Virus record (IMG/VR): IMGVR_UViG_3300036806_000215
Location: 1 to 39,142 of that record
Strand: one strand, 5' to 3'
Source: a virus
Length of the DNA: 39,142 nt
A program made the position numbers and the translations under genes. Below, piece after piece: positions 16,417 to 24,752 of the stretch (its first letter is position 1; every line of letters begins with the position of its first letter). The notes beneath the pieces are model-generated. The model was given only the letters and a program-made list of their open reading frames with translations, was not told where the DNA came from and made no database searches.

Positions 16417-17409
16417 TTACCACCCCATATCCATGAGGCTTTCAGCAGGTGTCACATACACGTCTGAGGTCTCGCGGTCATTACCACCAAGGGCTTTCAA
16501 AATCCTCTGCTGGAGCTTTTGGTATTCCGCGTCAGCGATCGGACTCCGAAGGTAGCGATATGCTGCCCACAGAAACGCTTGACGAAACACGTAGCTGAGT
16601 TCATCCGGGAACGGTGCCCAGGTATCAGTTAGAGCAACTTTCAGCGGGGCTTTCGCTTGATAAACCAGCTTGGCTCCCCAAGCTGTTGAACCCGGCACGT
16701 AATAGAAACGAATTTTGAGAGTCCCATCGCCATTGTCTTTGAGCACGCACACCTTCTCAGGCGTGGCAACACGGCTCCACGGAGCAATGTCGCGAACAGC
16801 CTGTAATGGTCTGCTATTCTGCGGGGAAGACGTGTTGTTCATCTCGACCATCGTGGCCGAGGAAAGCCATCCAAAATCCGTAATGCCTGGTGCTCCAGAA
16901 GTGGAGAGGCCGGACGTACTGTGAGTGAACGTGAAGGACTTTGTTCCAACAGCAGTGATTACCCAGCCACCTGACCACGTGCTTGAATTGCCGTCATCGG
17001 TGAACGTGGAGTTGTAAGCAGCAACGGTGTTTCCAGCCATATAAACCGTGTCGCCAACCTTGAAACGGTGAGCCTCAAGCGTGTTGACCGTGACCGTGGT
17101 ACCGCTCTCAGTGATTGCGTTGTTGGAAGCGAGATCAATCCCAACTCCGGTGGCAGCACCACCAAGGGTGAATGCGACAGCACCAGCAAACAGATAGTCC
17201 TGCTTGTTCTGAGCAGTGACTAGCATCGGCATCTCGACGCTGTTGAATTTCCAGTCGAGAGGAGCCTGAAGCAGCTCTTGAACAGCATCATTGCAGAGCG
17301 ATAGAGCTGGCTCATTGGTGTATCCACCCACTCCCGCCAAAGGGACTAAATCTGCGTGGGTCGAGGCCAGATTCACTATGCTCTGAAGTTTGACAGTGCT
17401 GTTACTCAT
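16417..17409 (-). CDS. Tail tubular protein A-like adaptor
   Basis: 330 aa. The N-terminal helices (PALSLCNDAVQELLQAPLDWKFNSVEMPMLVTAQNKQDY) and C-terminal helical part (PFPDELSYVFRQAFLWAAYRYL...EYQKLQQRILKAL) match the T7 gp11-type adaptor. Between them, at about 85-190, is a beta-rich insertion (TVTVNTLEAHRFKVGDTVYMAGN...), a pattern frequent in surface-exposed insertions. The protein would ring the portal and connect it to the nozzle. Confidence 0.8.
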   Translation of the reverse strand: MSNSTVKLQSIVNLASTHADLVPLAGVGGYTNEPALSLCNDAVQELLQAPLDWKFNSVEMPMLVTAQNKQDYLFAGAVAFTLGGAATGVGIDLASNNAITESGTTVTVNTLEAHRFKVGDTVYMAGNTVAAYNSTFTDDGNSSTWSGGWVITAVGTKSFTFTHSTSGLSTSGAPGITDFGWLSSATMVEMNNTSSPQNSRPLQAVRDIAPWSRVATPEKVCVLKDNGDGTLKIRFYYVPGSTAWGAKLVYQAKAPLKVALTDTWAPFPDELSYVFRQAFLWAAYRYLRSPIADAEYQKLQQRILKALGGNDRETSDVYVTPAESLMDMGW

Positions 17410-17415
17410 GTGGGA

Positions 17416-17808
17416 TTAGTCGAACAACTGGTTGCTTGCCATCTGCAACTGGAAGAGCCTGTTGAAGAGTTCCGGCTCTTTCTCCGGGCGAATGACCTTC
17501 TGGCATTTCTGGCAGAGCAGATAATTCTGGTTCTGGACATAAACGACGCGGGCTGTGCCGTCTTTGCGAAGGTGCGAACAGATTTCTTTGAACGCGGTCT
17601 TCTGTTCAGCCTCGGCTTTCACCTGCTCAGAGTTGCTGAGACGGTACTCTTGTGCCTGCTCGATCTCGCGTATCTGCGCTGGTGTGAGCGGGTCGGGCTT
17701 CTTTACTTCTTGAACAATCGTTCTCACCAGCTCCGCAAGTTCGGACGGTCTAATGGCTAACGGCTGTTCGTTGCTGTGCTGTGCTTCGTTCACTTCTGCT
17801 TTGCTCAT
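17416..17808 (-). CDS. Small late protein with zinc-binding motif
   Basis: 130 aa. Helical acidic N-terminus, then ICSHL...NYLLCQKCQKVIRPE, a CxH plus CxxC arrangement that could hold one zinc. A similar CxHH plus CxxC arrangement is found in the unrelated early gene 28202..28420. It lies between capsid and tail genes, so it may be a minor virion or assembly protein. Confidence 0.7.
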   Translation of the reverse strand: MSKAEVNEAQHSNEQPLAIRPSELAELVRTIVQEVKKPDPLTPAQIREIEQAQEYRLSNSEQVKAEAEQKTAFKEICSHLRKDGTARVVYVQNQNYLLCQKCQKVIRPEKEPELFNRLFQLQMASNQLFD

Positions 17809-17818
17809 GTTGTTTCCT

Positions 17819-18349
17819 TTACCGACTTCTGTAATTTCTCAACTCTTCATGCCAGCGATGTGAACGCTGGCCTGTGGCTTCGCCAAATTCATCAACTGCT
17901 GCTTCGTATCTGATAACGTCTTGCTTGATCAGCGACATCAGCACCGACCGCCAGCCGCGATATTCCCGCTTAGGCAAACCCTTTTCGTCCACGATGATGT
18001 GGGCATACTCGGGCATGGCTTCTATGGGAAAGCCGCTCACGTATTTGTGGTGGTAAAAGAAAATGTCTCTCTCAACATCACGCTCTGTGGTTTCCAGTTC
18101 TTTGTGAGACCTCGGTGCATACAGAGCCACGTGTCCTGGCAAGCCATCTCTGACAATGAGTTGGGAATTAAGTTTTTTCAGGCGGGACAGAAACTCAGAG
18201 AATGATATGCGTGGGCCAGCCGAGCGTTCTTGATCTTCTAATTCCTTTTGGCCCGCAATCTTGCGCTTGTCGTAGATAGCCTCGTTCTCTTCTTTGAGCT
18301 TGGCTAGGCTTTCCTCAGGGTCGAGGAGTACGCGTTTAGTAGCCGACAT
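17819..18349 (-). CDS. Late structural-module protein, unknown
   Basis: 176 aa. Helical and charged N-terminus (DPEESLAKLKEENEAIYDKRK), then a mixed middle (SQLIVRDGLPGHVALYAP...DIFFYHHKYVSGFP) and a basic helical end (EATGQRSHRWHEELRNYRSR). The start overlaps the preceding gene by 14 nt. Likely a head or head-tail minor protein by location; family not recognised. Confidence 0.7.
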   Translation of the reverse strand: MSATKRVLLDPEESLAKLKEENEAIYDKRKIAGQKELEDQERSAGPRISFSEFLSRLKKLNSQLIVRDGLPGHVALYAPRSHKELETTERDVERDIFFYHHKYVSGFPIEAMPEYAHIIVDEKGLPKREYRGWRSVLMSLIKQDVIRYEAAVDEFGEATGQRSHRWHEELRNYRSR

Positions 18350-18635
18350 GAATTACCTCTTCTGTGCCGTCCTCGTGGACAGCCGTGAATAAATCTTTGA
18401 AAGGGCCGACAACGGCCACAGCTCCGACACTTCTTCCAAGCTCTTGAGCAAGGGGTTCTGCCTGTTCAGAGGAGCGCACTAGGAGCACGTCATTGACGAA
18501 GCGGTGAGCAAACTCGCCGTCTTGTGGATCACAGATCAAAATGCCGGAGAGTGGCGTGATGGTGAGTGCAGAGCGGACTGCTTTTTCTTGAGACTCATCC
18601 AGCTTGTTGCTTATCAGGTAATAAAGCGGAATCAC
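18336..18635 (-). CDS. Small late protein, unknown
   Basis: 99 aa from GTG. An alpha/beta-like alternation (IPLYYLISNKLDESQEKAVRSAL, GILICDPQDGEFAHRFVNDVLLV, GAVAVVGPF) suggests a small globular domain. It opens a new block just downstream of the terminator that follows the capsid gene. The leader holds a copy of the shared late motif, which includes its ribosome site GTAGAGGGG. Confidence 0.65.
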   Translation of the reverse strand: MIPLYYLISNKLDESQEKAVRSALTITPLSGILICDPQDGEFAHRFVNDVLLVRSSEQAEPLAQELGRSVGAVAVVGPFKDLFTAVHEDGTEEVIHVGY

Positions 18636-18642
18636 TGTGCCC

Positions 18643-18665
18643 CTCTACAAAGGGACGTACAGTCC
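18643..18665 (-). promoter_or_regulatory. Late leader motif, copy C
   Basis: On the minus strand GGACTGTACG then TTTGTAGAG, directly after the capsid terminator and before the GTG at 18635. It shares GGACTGTA and GTAGAGG with copy B, at nearly the same spacing. Could restart transcription after the terminator. Confidence 0.45.
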
Positions 18666-18696
18666 AAAAACACAAAAGCCGCTCTTTCGAGCGGCT
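18664..18696 (-). terminator. Terminator after the major capsid gene
   Basis: On the minus strand AGCCGCTC, loop GAAA, GAGCGGCT, then TTTGTGTTTTT. It lies 23 nt past the capsid stop. A terminator here would leave capsid mRNA as the most abundant species, much as the terminator after gene 10 does in T7. Confidence 0.85.
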
Positions 18697-18718
18697 CTCG
18701 TGCGGCTAAAAGGAGAGA

Positions 18719-19705
18719 TTAGCCGATGCTGGATTCGCAACGGATACGGCGGAAGCCATTCGTGCTGCCAGGACGCTTCACGACTCCGAAGAAGAAGTTG
18801 TAAGCCGCAGCAGACTTGATCACGTTGGCAGGATCGAGCGCATTGCCACCATCAAAGTTACTGACCTTGACGGTAAAGTTGCGCTGACCGAGCTTGTTTT
18901 TGCCCAGCGAGGATGCGAAGAAGGCGTCCTTGCCGAACACATAGGCGTGGTAAGCATTGTGAGTGCTGGACTGCCAGTTGGTTTCGGTCGGAACTGCGTT
19001 GGACTCGAACCACTCGACGCCGCCGACAACACCGACGCGTGCTCCAGCGATTCCGGCCAGAGCAGGGTTGCTCTTTGCCAGAGTGTCAGAGTATTTCTGC
19101 AGGTCAGTGAAGCCGCCAGCAGTCGTGTCGTTGACCAAGTCAAAAGCAGACAGGCTGTGGATGATTCCGAAGAAATTTCCATTCGCCTTTGGCTTGATGT
19201 TCTTGGAACGCAGGCTCCAATATGCGTTGCGCGATTGCTGCGCGTTCATATAAGAACCGTCGTTAATGTCAATACGGGTTGCAGAATCGGAGTTCGCAAC
19301 GGTATCAACTGCGGTGGAGATGACAGTGTCAACAGAAAGTGCGCCGCGTTCGCCCAGAAGTTCGGCACCCTTGTCAACAACCTCTTGGAAACCAGTCAGC
19401 GTGACCTTGTCGGAAAAGGTGACGTAGTCCACATACTGGTCAAGAGATAAGTTGCGAGGGTTGTTGGTCAGGGTCTGACCGCTGCCTGGAGTGCCTTCCG
19501 TGGCCGTGGTGGTATTTGCAGCCATCGCAGTGTAATCCTGGAGCTGCATCGTGGTACCGACGTGCTCAGGCATGATCTTCAGTTCGCAGGCCTGATACAT
19601 GAACAGGTTGTTGTACAGCGTGTCGATTGCTGTACGGTCGTAAAAAATAGTAGGAGAAGCTGACAGTCCGCTAATCAGGACTGACGCTGCAGTGGGGAGA
19701 GACAT
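18719..19705 (-). CDS. Major capsid protein, N4-gp56 type
   Basis: 328 aa. The sequence follows the N4-gp56 capsid pattern: an early FYDRTAIDTLYNNLFMYQ, then MPEHVGTTMQLQDYT, ATEGTPGSGQTL, SLDQYVDYVTFSDKVTLTGFQEVVDKGAELLGE, and a C-terminal strand-rich part (YHAYVFGKDAFFASSLG). This is an HK97-fold capsid subunit that would form the icosahedral shell. It is preceded by the scaffold gene and followed by a strong terminator, both usual for a capsid gene. Confidence 0.88.
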   Translation of the reverse strand: MSLPTAASVLISGLSASPTIFYDRTAIDTLYNNLFMYQACELKIMPEHVGTTMQLQDYTAMAANTTTATEGTPGSGQTLTNNPRNLSLDQYVDYVTFSDKVTLTGFQEVVDKGAELLGERGALSVDTVISTAVDTVANSDSATRIDINDGSYMNAQQSRNAYWSLRSKNIKPKANGNFFGIIHSLSAFDLVNDTTAGGFTDLQKYSDTLAKSNPALAGIAGARVGVVGGVEWFESNAVPTETNWQSSTHNAYHAYVFGKDAFFASSLGKNKLGQRNFTVKVSNFDGGNALDPANVIKSAAAYNFFFGVVKRPGSTNGFRRIRCESSIG

Positions 19706-19740
19706 AAAACAACTACCTCAAAGAAGATCTCTCGCTGCGG

Positions 19741-20718
19741 TTAAGACCGTTTGCCGCCGAATGAAATTTCGAACAGCTTGTCTTTTGGCATCGAGTACAA
19801 CTCGTCTTCGCTCGGCTCTTTCGGTTTGGTTGGCACAGTCACAGTGCGACCACGCTGAGACAAACCTGAAGACACCCGCCGACGCTGTTGTGGCACCACT
19901 TCTTCTGAGGTCGCAATCCGCGACTTATCAGCCCCTGTTTGTTCCTTCGCAGCGTTTGATTCTTTGGACTTGAGTTCGACCAATCCGATCTTGTTCAAGG
20001 CCTGAAAAGCTTTCTCGAGATTTTCTTCCGTGGTCGGAAGATTCCAAGTCCCGAGGTACTCAACCATCCGCTTTCCGTTGGCTTCGTTCGCCACGTACTC
20101 AGGATGTTTTTGTACGAAACTCGTGGATGCCGCGTTTTCCGCTTGTGCCTTTTCAAAGGCATCGAGCCGCTCGACCTTCGTTTTGAAGGTCTCAATAGGC
20201 ATCCCTACAATAGAGGCAAAAAGTTTAGAAAATGCAGCAGTGGGTTTGGACATCAACTCTTGCGAGATGACAAACTCCTCGTCTGCTGTGGTTTTCTCTT
20301 CTTCCTTCTTTTTGATAACTAGTTCGCGGATTTTCTTGGAAGCGTTGCGCTGAGCCTCAGCCAGCTTGTCAACCAGCTCCTCCAGAGTTGGTGCTTCAAA
20401 CACTTGCACGCCTGAGCCGTCGCCCAGGTCAATGGTGCGCCGGAACACAGTCTCCGCTGGCTCGTCTTCTTGCTCCTCGACTTCGTCTGCATCGTTCTGA
20501 GCCGCGTCATCTGCCGCCTCTTCTTGAACGTCGTCATTCTTGACGAAGCGACCACTGGCATCACGCTTCGCTATGTTCTTCAGAACAGCAGCGCCAGCCG
20601 GATTGGGTTCCTTGCCCTCGCCATCTTCCAACGCTGGTTCCTCAGCAGCCTTGCCAATCATGGCAAACAGCTCTGCTTTTGGAATTTCGTACAAATCAAC
20701 TTCTTGCTTCTCGCTCAT
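19741..20718 (-). CDS. Capsid scaffolding protein
   Basis: 325 aa from the ATG at 20718, preferred over the adjacent GTG because AGGGGAG (20724..20730) is well spaced. Acidic and helical, with a very acidic stretch (EEAADDAAQNDADEVEEQEDE) and a long coiled coil (about 110-150); such highly charged coiled coils directly before the capsid gene are typical scaffolds. Unusual: residues 8-20 (DLYEIPKAELFAM) and 306-318 (ELYSMPKDKLFEI) are near copies at opposite ends. The basic C-terminal part fits the known use of scaffold C-termini to bind capsid subunits. Confidence 0.8.
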   Translation of the reverse strand: MSEKQEVDLYEIPKAELFAMIGKAAEEPALEDGEGKEPNPAGAAVLKNIAKRDASGRFVKNDDVQEEAADDAAQNDADEVEEQEDEPAETVFRRTIDLGDGSGVQVFEAPTLEELVDKLAEAQRNASKKIRELVIKKKEEEKTTADEEFVISQELMSKPTAAFSKLFASIVGMPIETFKTKVERLDAFEKAQAENAASTSFVQKHPEYVANEANGKRMVEYLGTWNLPTTEENLEKAFQALNKIGLVELKSKESNAAKEQTGADKSRIATSEEVVPQQRRRVSSGLSQRGRTVTVPTKPKEPSEDELYSMPKDKLFEISFGGKRS

Positions 20719-20762
20719 CACTTCTCCCCTACATGCCCCAATCCGGAGCTATTAGTTCTTGG

Positions 20763-21035
20763 TTAATAATCTGCGATCAATTCTGAGAGCTGCTTGACAG
20801 GTGGTTCGACCTGCTTGCTCCTCTCAATCTCATTTAGGAATTCGTTTAAAAACTTGCGTGCGGCCTGGGCCTTGCGCTGCAAGCCGACCACTTTGCTCTC
20901 TTCTTCTTCAGAAAGAGCCTTATCCTCTTTGCTCTTTATGAGTTTTTCCGCAAGCTGCTTCAGGTACGCCCAACCCGGTGTGCTGGTGGTCTTCACCAGC
21001 TCCTGCTTGATTGTCATTTCCTTATTGCTGTCCAT
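20763..21035 (-). CDS. Small helical late protein
   Basis: 90 aa, charged and helical (LKQLAEKLIKSKEDKALSEEEESKVVGLQRKAQAARKFLNEFLNEIE). Overlaps the end of the portal gene by 14 nt, so its translation is coupled to portal. Might be a small portal- or scaffold-associated protein. Not recognised. Confidence 0.7.
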   Translation of the reverse strand: MDSNKEMTIKQELVKTTSTPGWAYLKQLAEKLIKSKEDKALSEEEESKVVGLQRKAQAARKFLNEFLNEIERSKQVEPPVKQLSELIADY

Positions 21036-23025
21036 TTAGTCCTTCCGGTGTGCCTTGCTGTGGCTGTCCGAGCAAACTCTGAGCGAGTTGCTGATCTGTT
21101 TGCGGGTCATCTGCTGAGCTTTGGAAGATGTGCTTCACAGCCTGAACGCCGGCACGAACTGTGCCTTGTTCATTTATCTCTTCCAGCTTGTCCTGGTGCT
21201 TCTGCGCTTGCAGTGATGCGTCAGCCTGAGCCTTGCCTGCGGCCTGATTCATGGCCATAGCGCGTTTCATGTCGTCAGGTGTCATGTCCTGAATCAGCGC
21301 ATCAATGTCCCAGCCCATGAGTTCCATCGTTTGCTCAAGCAGCTCCGCATAATTGAATTTCTTGCCCTGGATCACGAGCGAATCTTGCACCGCATCAGAC
21401 TGGAGCATCTGAACCAGCAGCGGGACCAGTTGAATAGCTGCTTTCTTTGCAGCGAGCTTGGAGCTTGCCAGAATCTTGATGTCACAGGAGGCGTTGTAAA
21501 CGTCGAGAATGTCACCCGCGTATTCCTTGCCATCGCGTTCCGACAGAATTTCGTTGATCTGTTTCGGGGTCAGGTGACCTGCGCACAGTTCAAGGAATGC
21601 TTCGAGCACAGGAACGAAAACGAGTTCCGTGAAAATTTCAATGAAGTATTGCAGCTTCTCAACAACTGAAGTGCTGAACGCCTGCACTCCCTCAGCAGTG
21701 CGGAGAGCCTGAGTCGGCATGTCACCGCCACCATTGGCTCCTACACGGCGATTGGCTCTAGCTTCGGAAGTTGCGACCGCATTCAACGCTTCTGTGGTGA
21801 CAGAAACAGCACTGAGTGGTTTCAACTCACCGGACTCTGTAATCACTTTGCCCGGAGAAACTTTGATGCTTTGTGTCCCGGCTCCCAGCCCCTTTTGCAT
21901 CTGATAGGCTGGGTTGAGAACCATAGCAAGCTGGTCAATCCAAGAATTGATAACGCCTGTTTCCAGACGCTGCTCACCGCCGAGCAACTTAGCGACTCCG
22001 AAGCCTTGCATTGCTCCGAGCACGTCAATGAACGCGCATGAGACGTTAGGCAAGCGGTCAAATTCACTTGCTTCGTTCCGAATAACGATCTTGCGCTGCA
22101 ATGCCACGATAACTCGGTCATTCGACCAATATTCGAGCAGCTCCAAAGGCTGTAACAGCGGGTCAACAGATGTCTCTTTTGTTTCTTGCTCAGCCTGAAG
22201 ATCACGAGTCGTGTTCAGCTTGTTACCGGACATGCTGTCCGTAGCTGGCTCCTCTCGTTGCGAGAGAATTAGTGCCAGCTCTTCGCGAGTGGGCACATTT
22301 TTGTATGTAGGATCATTGCGCAGATCATCAAGATCATTTGCTGTGATGAAAAGCTGCTTGATGATGTACTTCGCGCCTTTGCGAACATCGTGAGTGCGAC
22401 AAGAGGGATCGACCAGCACGTGACGCAGCTCAAGATTTTCGTAGGTGGGATGGTTGATGTAAATTACATCTTTCTTGGCCTTAACGTTGCCTGCGTCATC
22501 CCGGTAGTAAGTTTTTATCGTCTTCTCGGACGTCTTCCAGCCCCAGGAACCGATCATGAAACCGTACTGAAGGACTGTTTTCAGTCCGAGCCGGATTTCC
22601 TCTTTGAACCCAGCCTGCTTTATAGCCCAGTCGAGCACGTGTGCTTTAGCACGGGCCGCATCCGCTGTGGTTTTGCCCTTCGCTTCCAAAATGAACGGCG
22701 GGTCGCTGGTGAAAAATGCGTAGTAGATGGTCGGTAGGATTTTTTCGATGGCCTCCAGCACAAGAGGCATGCCAATTCTGGATTTCGGTGTGCCATCAGG
22801 CCAGGAACGCGGCTTAACTTCAGCCCGGTAGAGCCTTTCAGCGTCATCCATGTCAGCAACTTGGTTTTTAGACTGGCGAAAGCTCTCAGCAATCACCACA
22901 TCCTGCAGGACAATGGACAGCGCCACCTCATCAGAGAGTTCCTCGTCTTGAAATGCCACCTCTTCTGGCAGAAGAGGGTCGAGGGTCGGCTGTATCGCCT
23001 GTTCAAGTTGTTCGAAGCCGCTCAT
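21022..23025 (-). CDS. Portal protein
   Basis: 667 aa. Opening helices, a region DDAERLYRAEVKPRSWPDGTPKSRIGMPLVLEAIEKILPTIYYAFF typical of podoviral portals, a wing with LLEYWSNDRVIVALQRKIVIRNE and SCAFIDVLGAMQGFGVAKLLGGEQRLETGVINSWIDQLAMVLNPAY (stem/crown region), and a long Gln/Ala-rich C-terminal helix as in P22-like barrels. It forms the dodecameric vertex through which DNA is packaged and to which the tail adaptor binds. It directly follows the large terminase, as expected. Confidence 0.88.
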   Translation of the reverse strand: MSGFEQLEQAIQPTLDPLLPEEVAFQDEELSDEVALSIVLQDVVIAESFRQSKNQVADMDDAERLYRAEVKPRSWPDGTPKSRIGMPLVLEAIEKILPTIYYAFFTSDPPFILEAKGKTTADAARAKAHVLDWAIKQAGFKEEIRLGLKTVLQYGFMIGSWGWKTSEKTIKTYYRDDAGNVKAKKDVIYINHPTYENLELRHVLVDPSCRTHDVRKGAKYIIKQLFITANDLDDLRNDPTYKNVPTREELALILSQREEPATDSMSGNKLNTTRDLQAEQETKETSVDPLLQPLELLEYWSNDRVIVALQRKIVIRNEASEFDRLPNVSCAFIDVLGAMQGFGVAKLLGGEQRLETGVINSWIDQLAMVLNPAYQMQKGLGAGTQSIKVSPGKVITESGELKPLSAVSVTTEALNAVATSEARANRRVGANGGGDMPTQALRTAEGVQAFSTSVVEKLQYFIEIFTELVFVPVLEAFLELCAGHLTPKQINEILSERDGKEYAGDILDVYNASCDIKILASSKLAAKKAAIQLVPLLVQMLQSDAVQDSLVIQGKKFNYAELLEQTMELMGWDIDALIQDMTPDDMKRAMAMNQAAGKAQADASLQAQKHQDKLEEINEQGTVRAGVQAVKHIFQSSADDPQTDQQLAQSLLGQPQQGTPEGLNGQQ

Positions 23026-23032
23026 AATTGAT

Positions 23033-23054
23033 CTCTACTAATAAGTTCAGCAGT
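23033..23054 (-). promoter_or_regulatory. Late leader motif, copy A
   Basis: On the minus strand ACTGCTGAACT then TATTAGTAGAG, 8 nt before the portal ATG. It matches copy B (11444..11465) at 18 of 22 positions, including an unbroken 11-mer. The AGAG part may act as ribosome site; the upstream conservation suggests more than that. Confidence 0.5.
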
Positions 23055-23064
23055 TGAAATATCG

Positions 23065-24636
23065 TTAACAGGCAAAGTCAGAGCCCATCCCTTCTGTCGC
23101 GTACTCGTTTTGAGGGGTGACCAAGTGCGGAATAATGTTTTCGTTGGCCTTAATGACATCCATGATTGAGCGGATGGGACGCACCGGCACTCCACCAGCC
23201 TCGTTGAAGCACTGAACCATCAAACTGATTGTGTCCGGGTAATCGTCGTGAGAGCCTTTTGGAAATTGAGTGAATTGTTCGCGCACCATGTCCCAGCGCG
23301 GAAGGTTCACGAGAAAGAACAGGCGTCCATTCTTTAAAGCTGCCTGCACTGATGAGATTCGTATGAACTTTGCGCCTGCTTCGTTTGAGACTTTGATGGC
23401 CTCGACCGGCAGGATCACGCCCTTCTCTTGTCCGAACACTTGCAGCAGCCGAATGAAATAAGTACCAGCGGCTGTGCCTTCGACCATGATCTTGAGTGGC
23501 CTATGCTGAAGGGCCATTTGAATGACGTTCAGAATGAGTTGGTCTGGTGACCAGCGATCTCCACGAATGTCAGTGAGATAAACTCGGCCCATCGAATCGC
23601 GCTGGCCGCAAGCAATAACGCTATGGTCACGGTGCGTCTGGCGACTTGCAGCTAGATCAATGAAAAGAACAGCAGGGCCAAGTGCAGGGAACTTCTCCTC
23701 TTTTGCTGACCGCATGGCGCTGGCAAGCAACTCTTCGGTGAATAGCTGGGCCGTGGTGCTGATTGGCTTATTGAGGTACTGCGCCGCAAACATCTCAGGG
23801 TCTTCGGCCTGGGTCTGGAGGAGTTTCTCGCGGGTGAACCCTATGACACGACCATCGGGCAGCTTGCGCTCTTTAAAGCGCACGTCCTTGCCGTCATCCG
23901 TCCAGCAATCCTTAATGCTGATGATCCAATTGTTCGTTGTGGCGTTCTTGCGGATGATAATTTCGTAGAGGTCACCGAACGTGTAGCGCGTTCCTGTCAC
24001 ATAACGGTATCCGCCTGGATCAATGAGTGGGACATAGAGCCAGAAGTCCTCAATGACCTTCTTCATGACCTTGGGGTTTTTGTAGTTGAGGTCATTTACA
24101 AGATCGTCAAAGAATCCGACATCGTAGTGCTGGCCAGCCTTCACTGACTTTGGTGAGGCGACTGTTACAGTTGCCTCTTTCAGTTGCTTACGAATACGAG
24201 CCGGGACGGTGAATCGCTGTCTGGTGCCGAGCTTCTTAGCGCAGAATTCAGGGAACAGTTCAGAGAGCCGGGAGCTGGGAGCCTCACCTGTGAAGTGCGT
24301 CTTGATTTCTCCGAGCAAGCCCTCGGTGTTCTTGATCGTGCCCTGCATAAGCAGGATGCGAATGTCGGGAAAATTCAGAATGAGCTGTATAACTTCGACA
24401 ACAACAGCCGTTGTCTTATAGTGGCCGCGTGACCACAGGATCATGCGATCCTTTTGTGTCGATTGCTCAGCGATTGATTTGGTGCTGTCGAGGCTTAGAA
24501 AATTTCCGAAAAGCTCTGTGTGGACGTCCGGCTGAAAGTCATACCCCAGAACCTGAGTGGCTAAGTACAACTTATCTTTTTTGGCTCGATCCCTTTCGAG
24601 GACGAGCTGTGCTGCCTTGTGGCTTAAATCCGTCAT
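23065..24636 (-). CDS. terL: Terminase large subunit
   Basis: 523 aa DNA-packaging motor. The ATPase domain has a variant Walker A (S69-R-G-H-Y-K74-T75) after ILW, and Walker B at VGFFDDL (D177-D178). The RNase H-like nuclease domain has D327 in VLFIDLAAS, E386 in IMVEGTAAG and an Asp cluster in SHDDYPD (464-468). Together these power translocation and cut the concatemer. The start overlaps the stop of the 38-aa gene (TAATG). Confidence 0.93.
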   Translation of the reverse strand: MTDLSHKAAQLVLERDRAKKDKLYLATQVLGYDFQPDVHTELFGNFLSLDSTKSIAEQSTQKDRMILWSRGHYKTTAVVVEVIQLILNFPDIRILLMQGTIKNTEGLLGEIKTHFTGEAPSSRLSELFPEFCAKKLGTRQRFTVPARIRKQLKEATVTVASPKSVKAGQHYDVGFFDDLVNDLNYKNPKVMKKVIEDFWLYVPLIDPGGYRYVTGTRYTFGDLYEIIIRKNATTNNWIISIKDCWTDDGKDVRFKERKLPDGRVIGFTREKLLQTQAEDPEMFAAQYLNKPISTTAQLFTEELLASAMRSAKEEKFPALGPAVLFIDLAASRQTHRDHSVIACGQRDSMGRVYLTDIRGDRWSPDQLILNVIQMALQHRPLKIMVEGTAAGTYFIRLLQVFGQEKGVILPVEAIKVSNEAGAKFIRISSVQAALKNGRLFFLVNLPRWDMVREQFTQFPKGSHDDYPDTISLMVQCFNEAGGVPVRPIRSIMDVIKANENIIPHLVTPQNEYATEGMGSDFAC

Positions 24637-24752
24637 TACTTCTTGCGGGGAGCCATCTTTTTCGCCACGTTAATGACTTTCACTTTTTTGGTCTTCTTGT
24701 CCTTTGTGGGAGCCATAGGGGCTTTGCCACTCAGGACGGCTAGAGCACTCAT
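24636..24752 (-). CDS. 38-aa highly basic protein between the terminase subunits
   Basis: Begins MSALAVLSGKAPMAPTKD and continues with a Lys/Arg-rich segment (KDKKTKKVKVINVAKK, ending APRKK). The start overlaps the stop of the small terminase (ATGA, 24749..24752) and its stop overlaps the start of the large terminase (TAATG), so it is embedded in a fully coupled translation chain. The charge suggests nucleic-acid or acidic-partner binding during packaging. It has no hydrophobic segment, so it is not a spanin like the T7 genes in the same slot. Confidence 0.7.
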   Translation of the reverse strand: MSALAVLSGKAPMAPTKDKKTKKVKVINVAKKMAPRKK

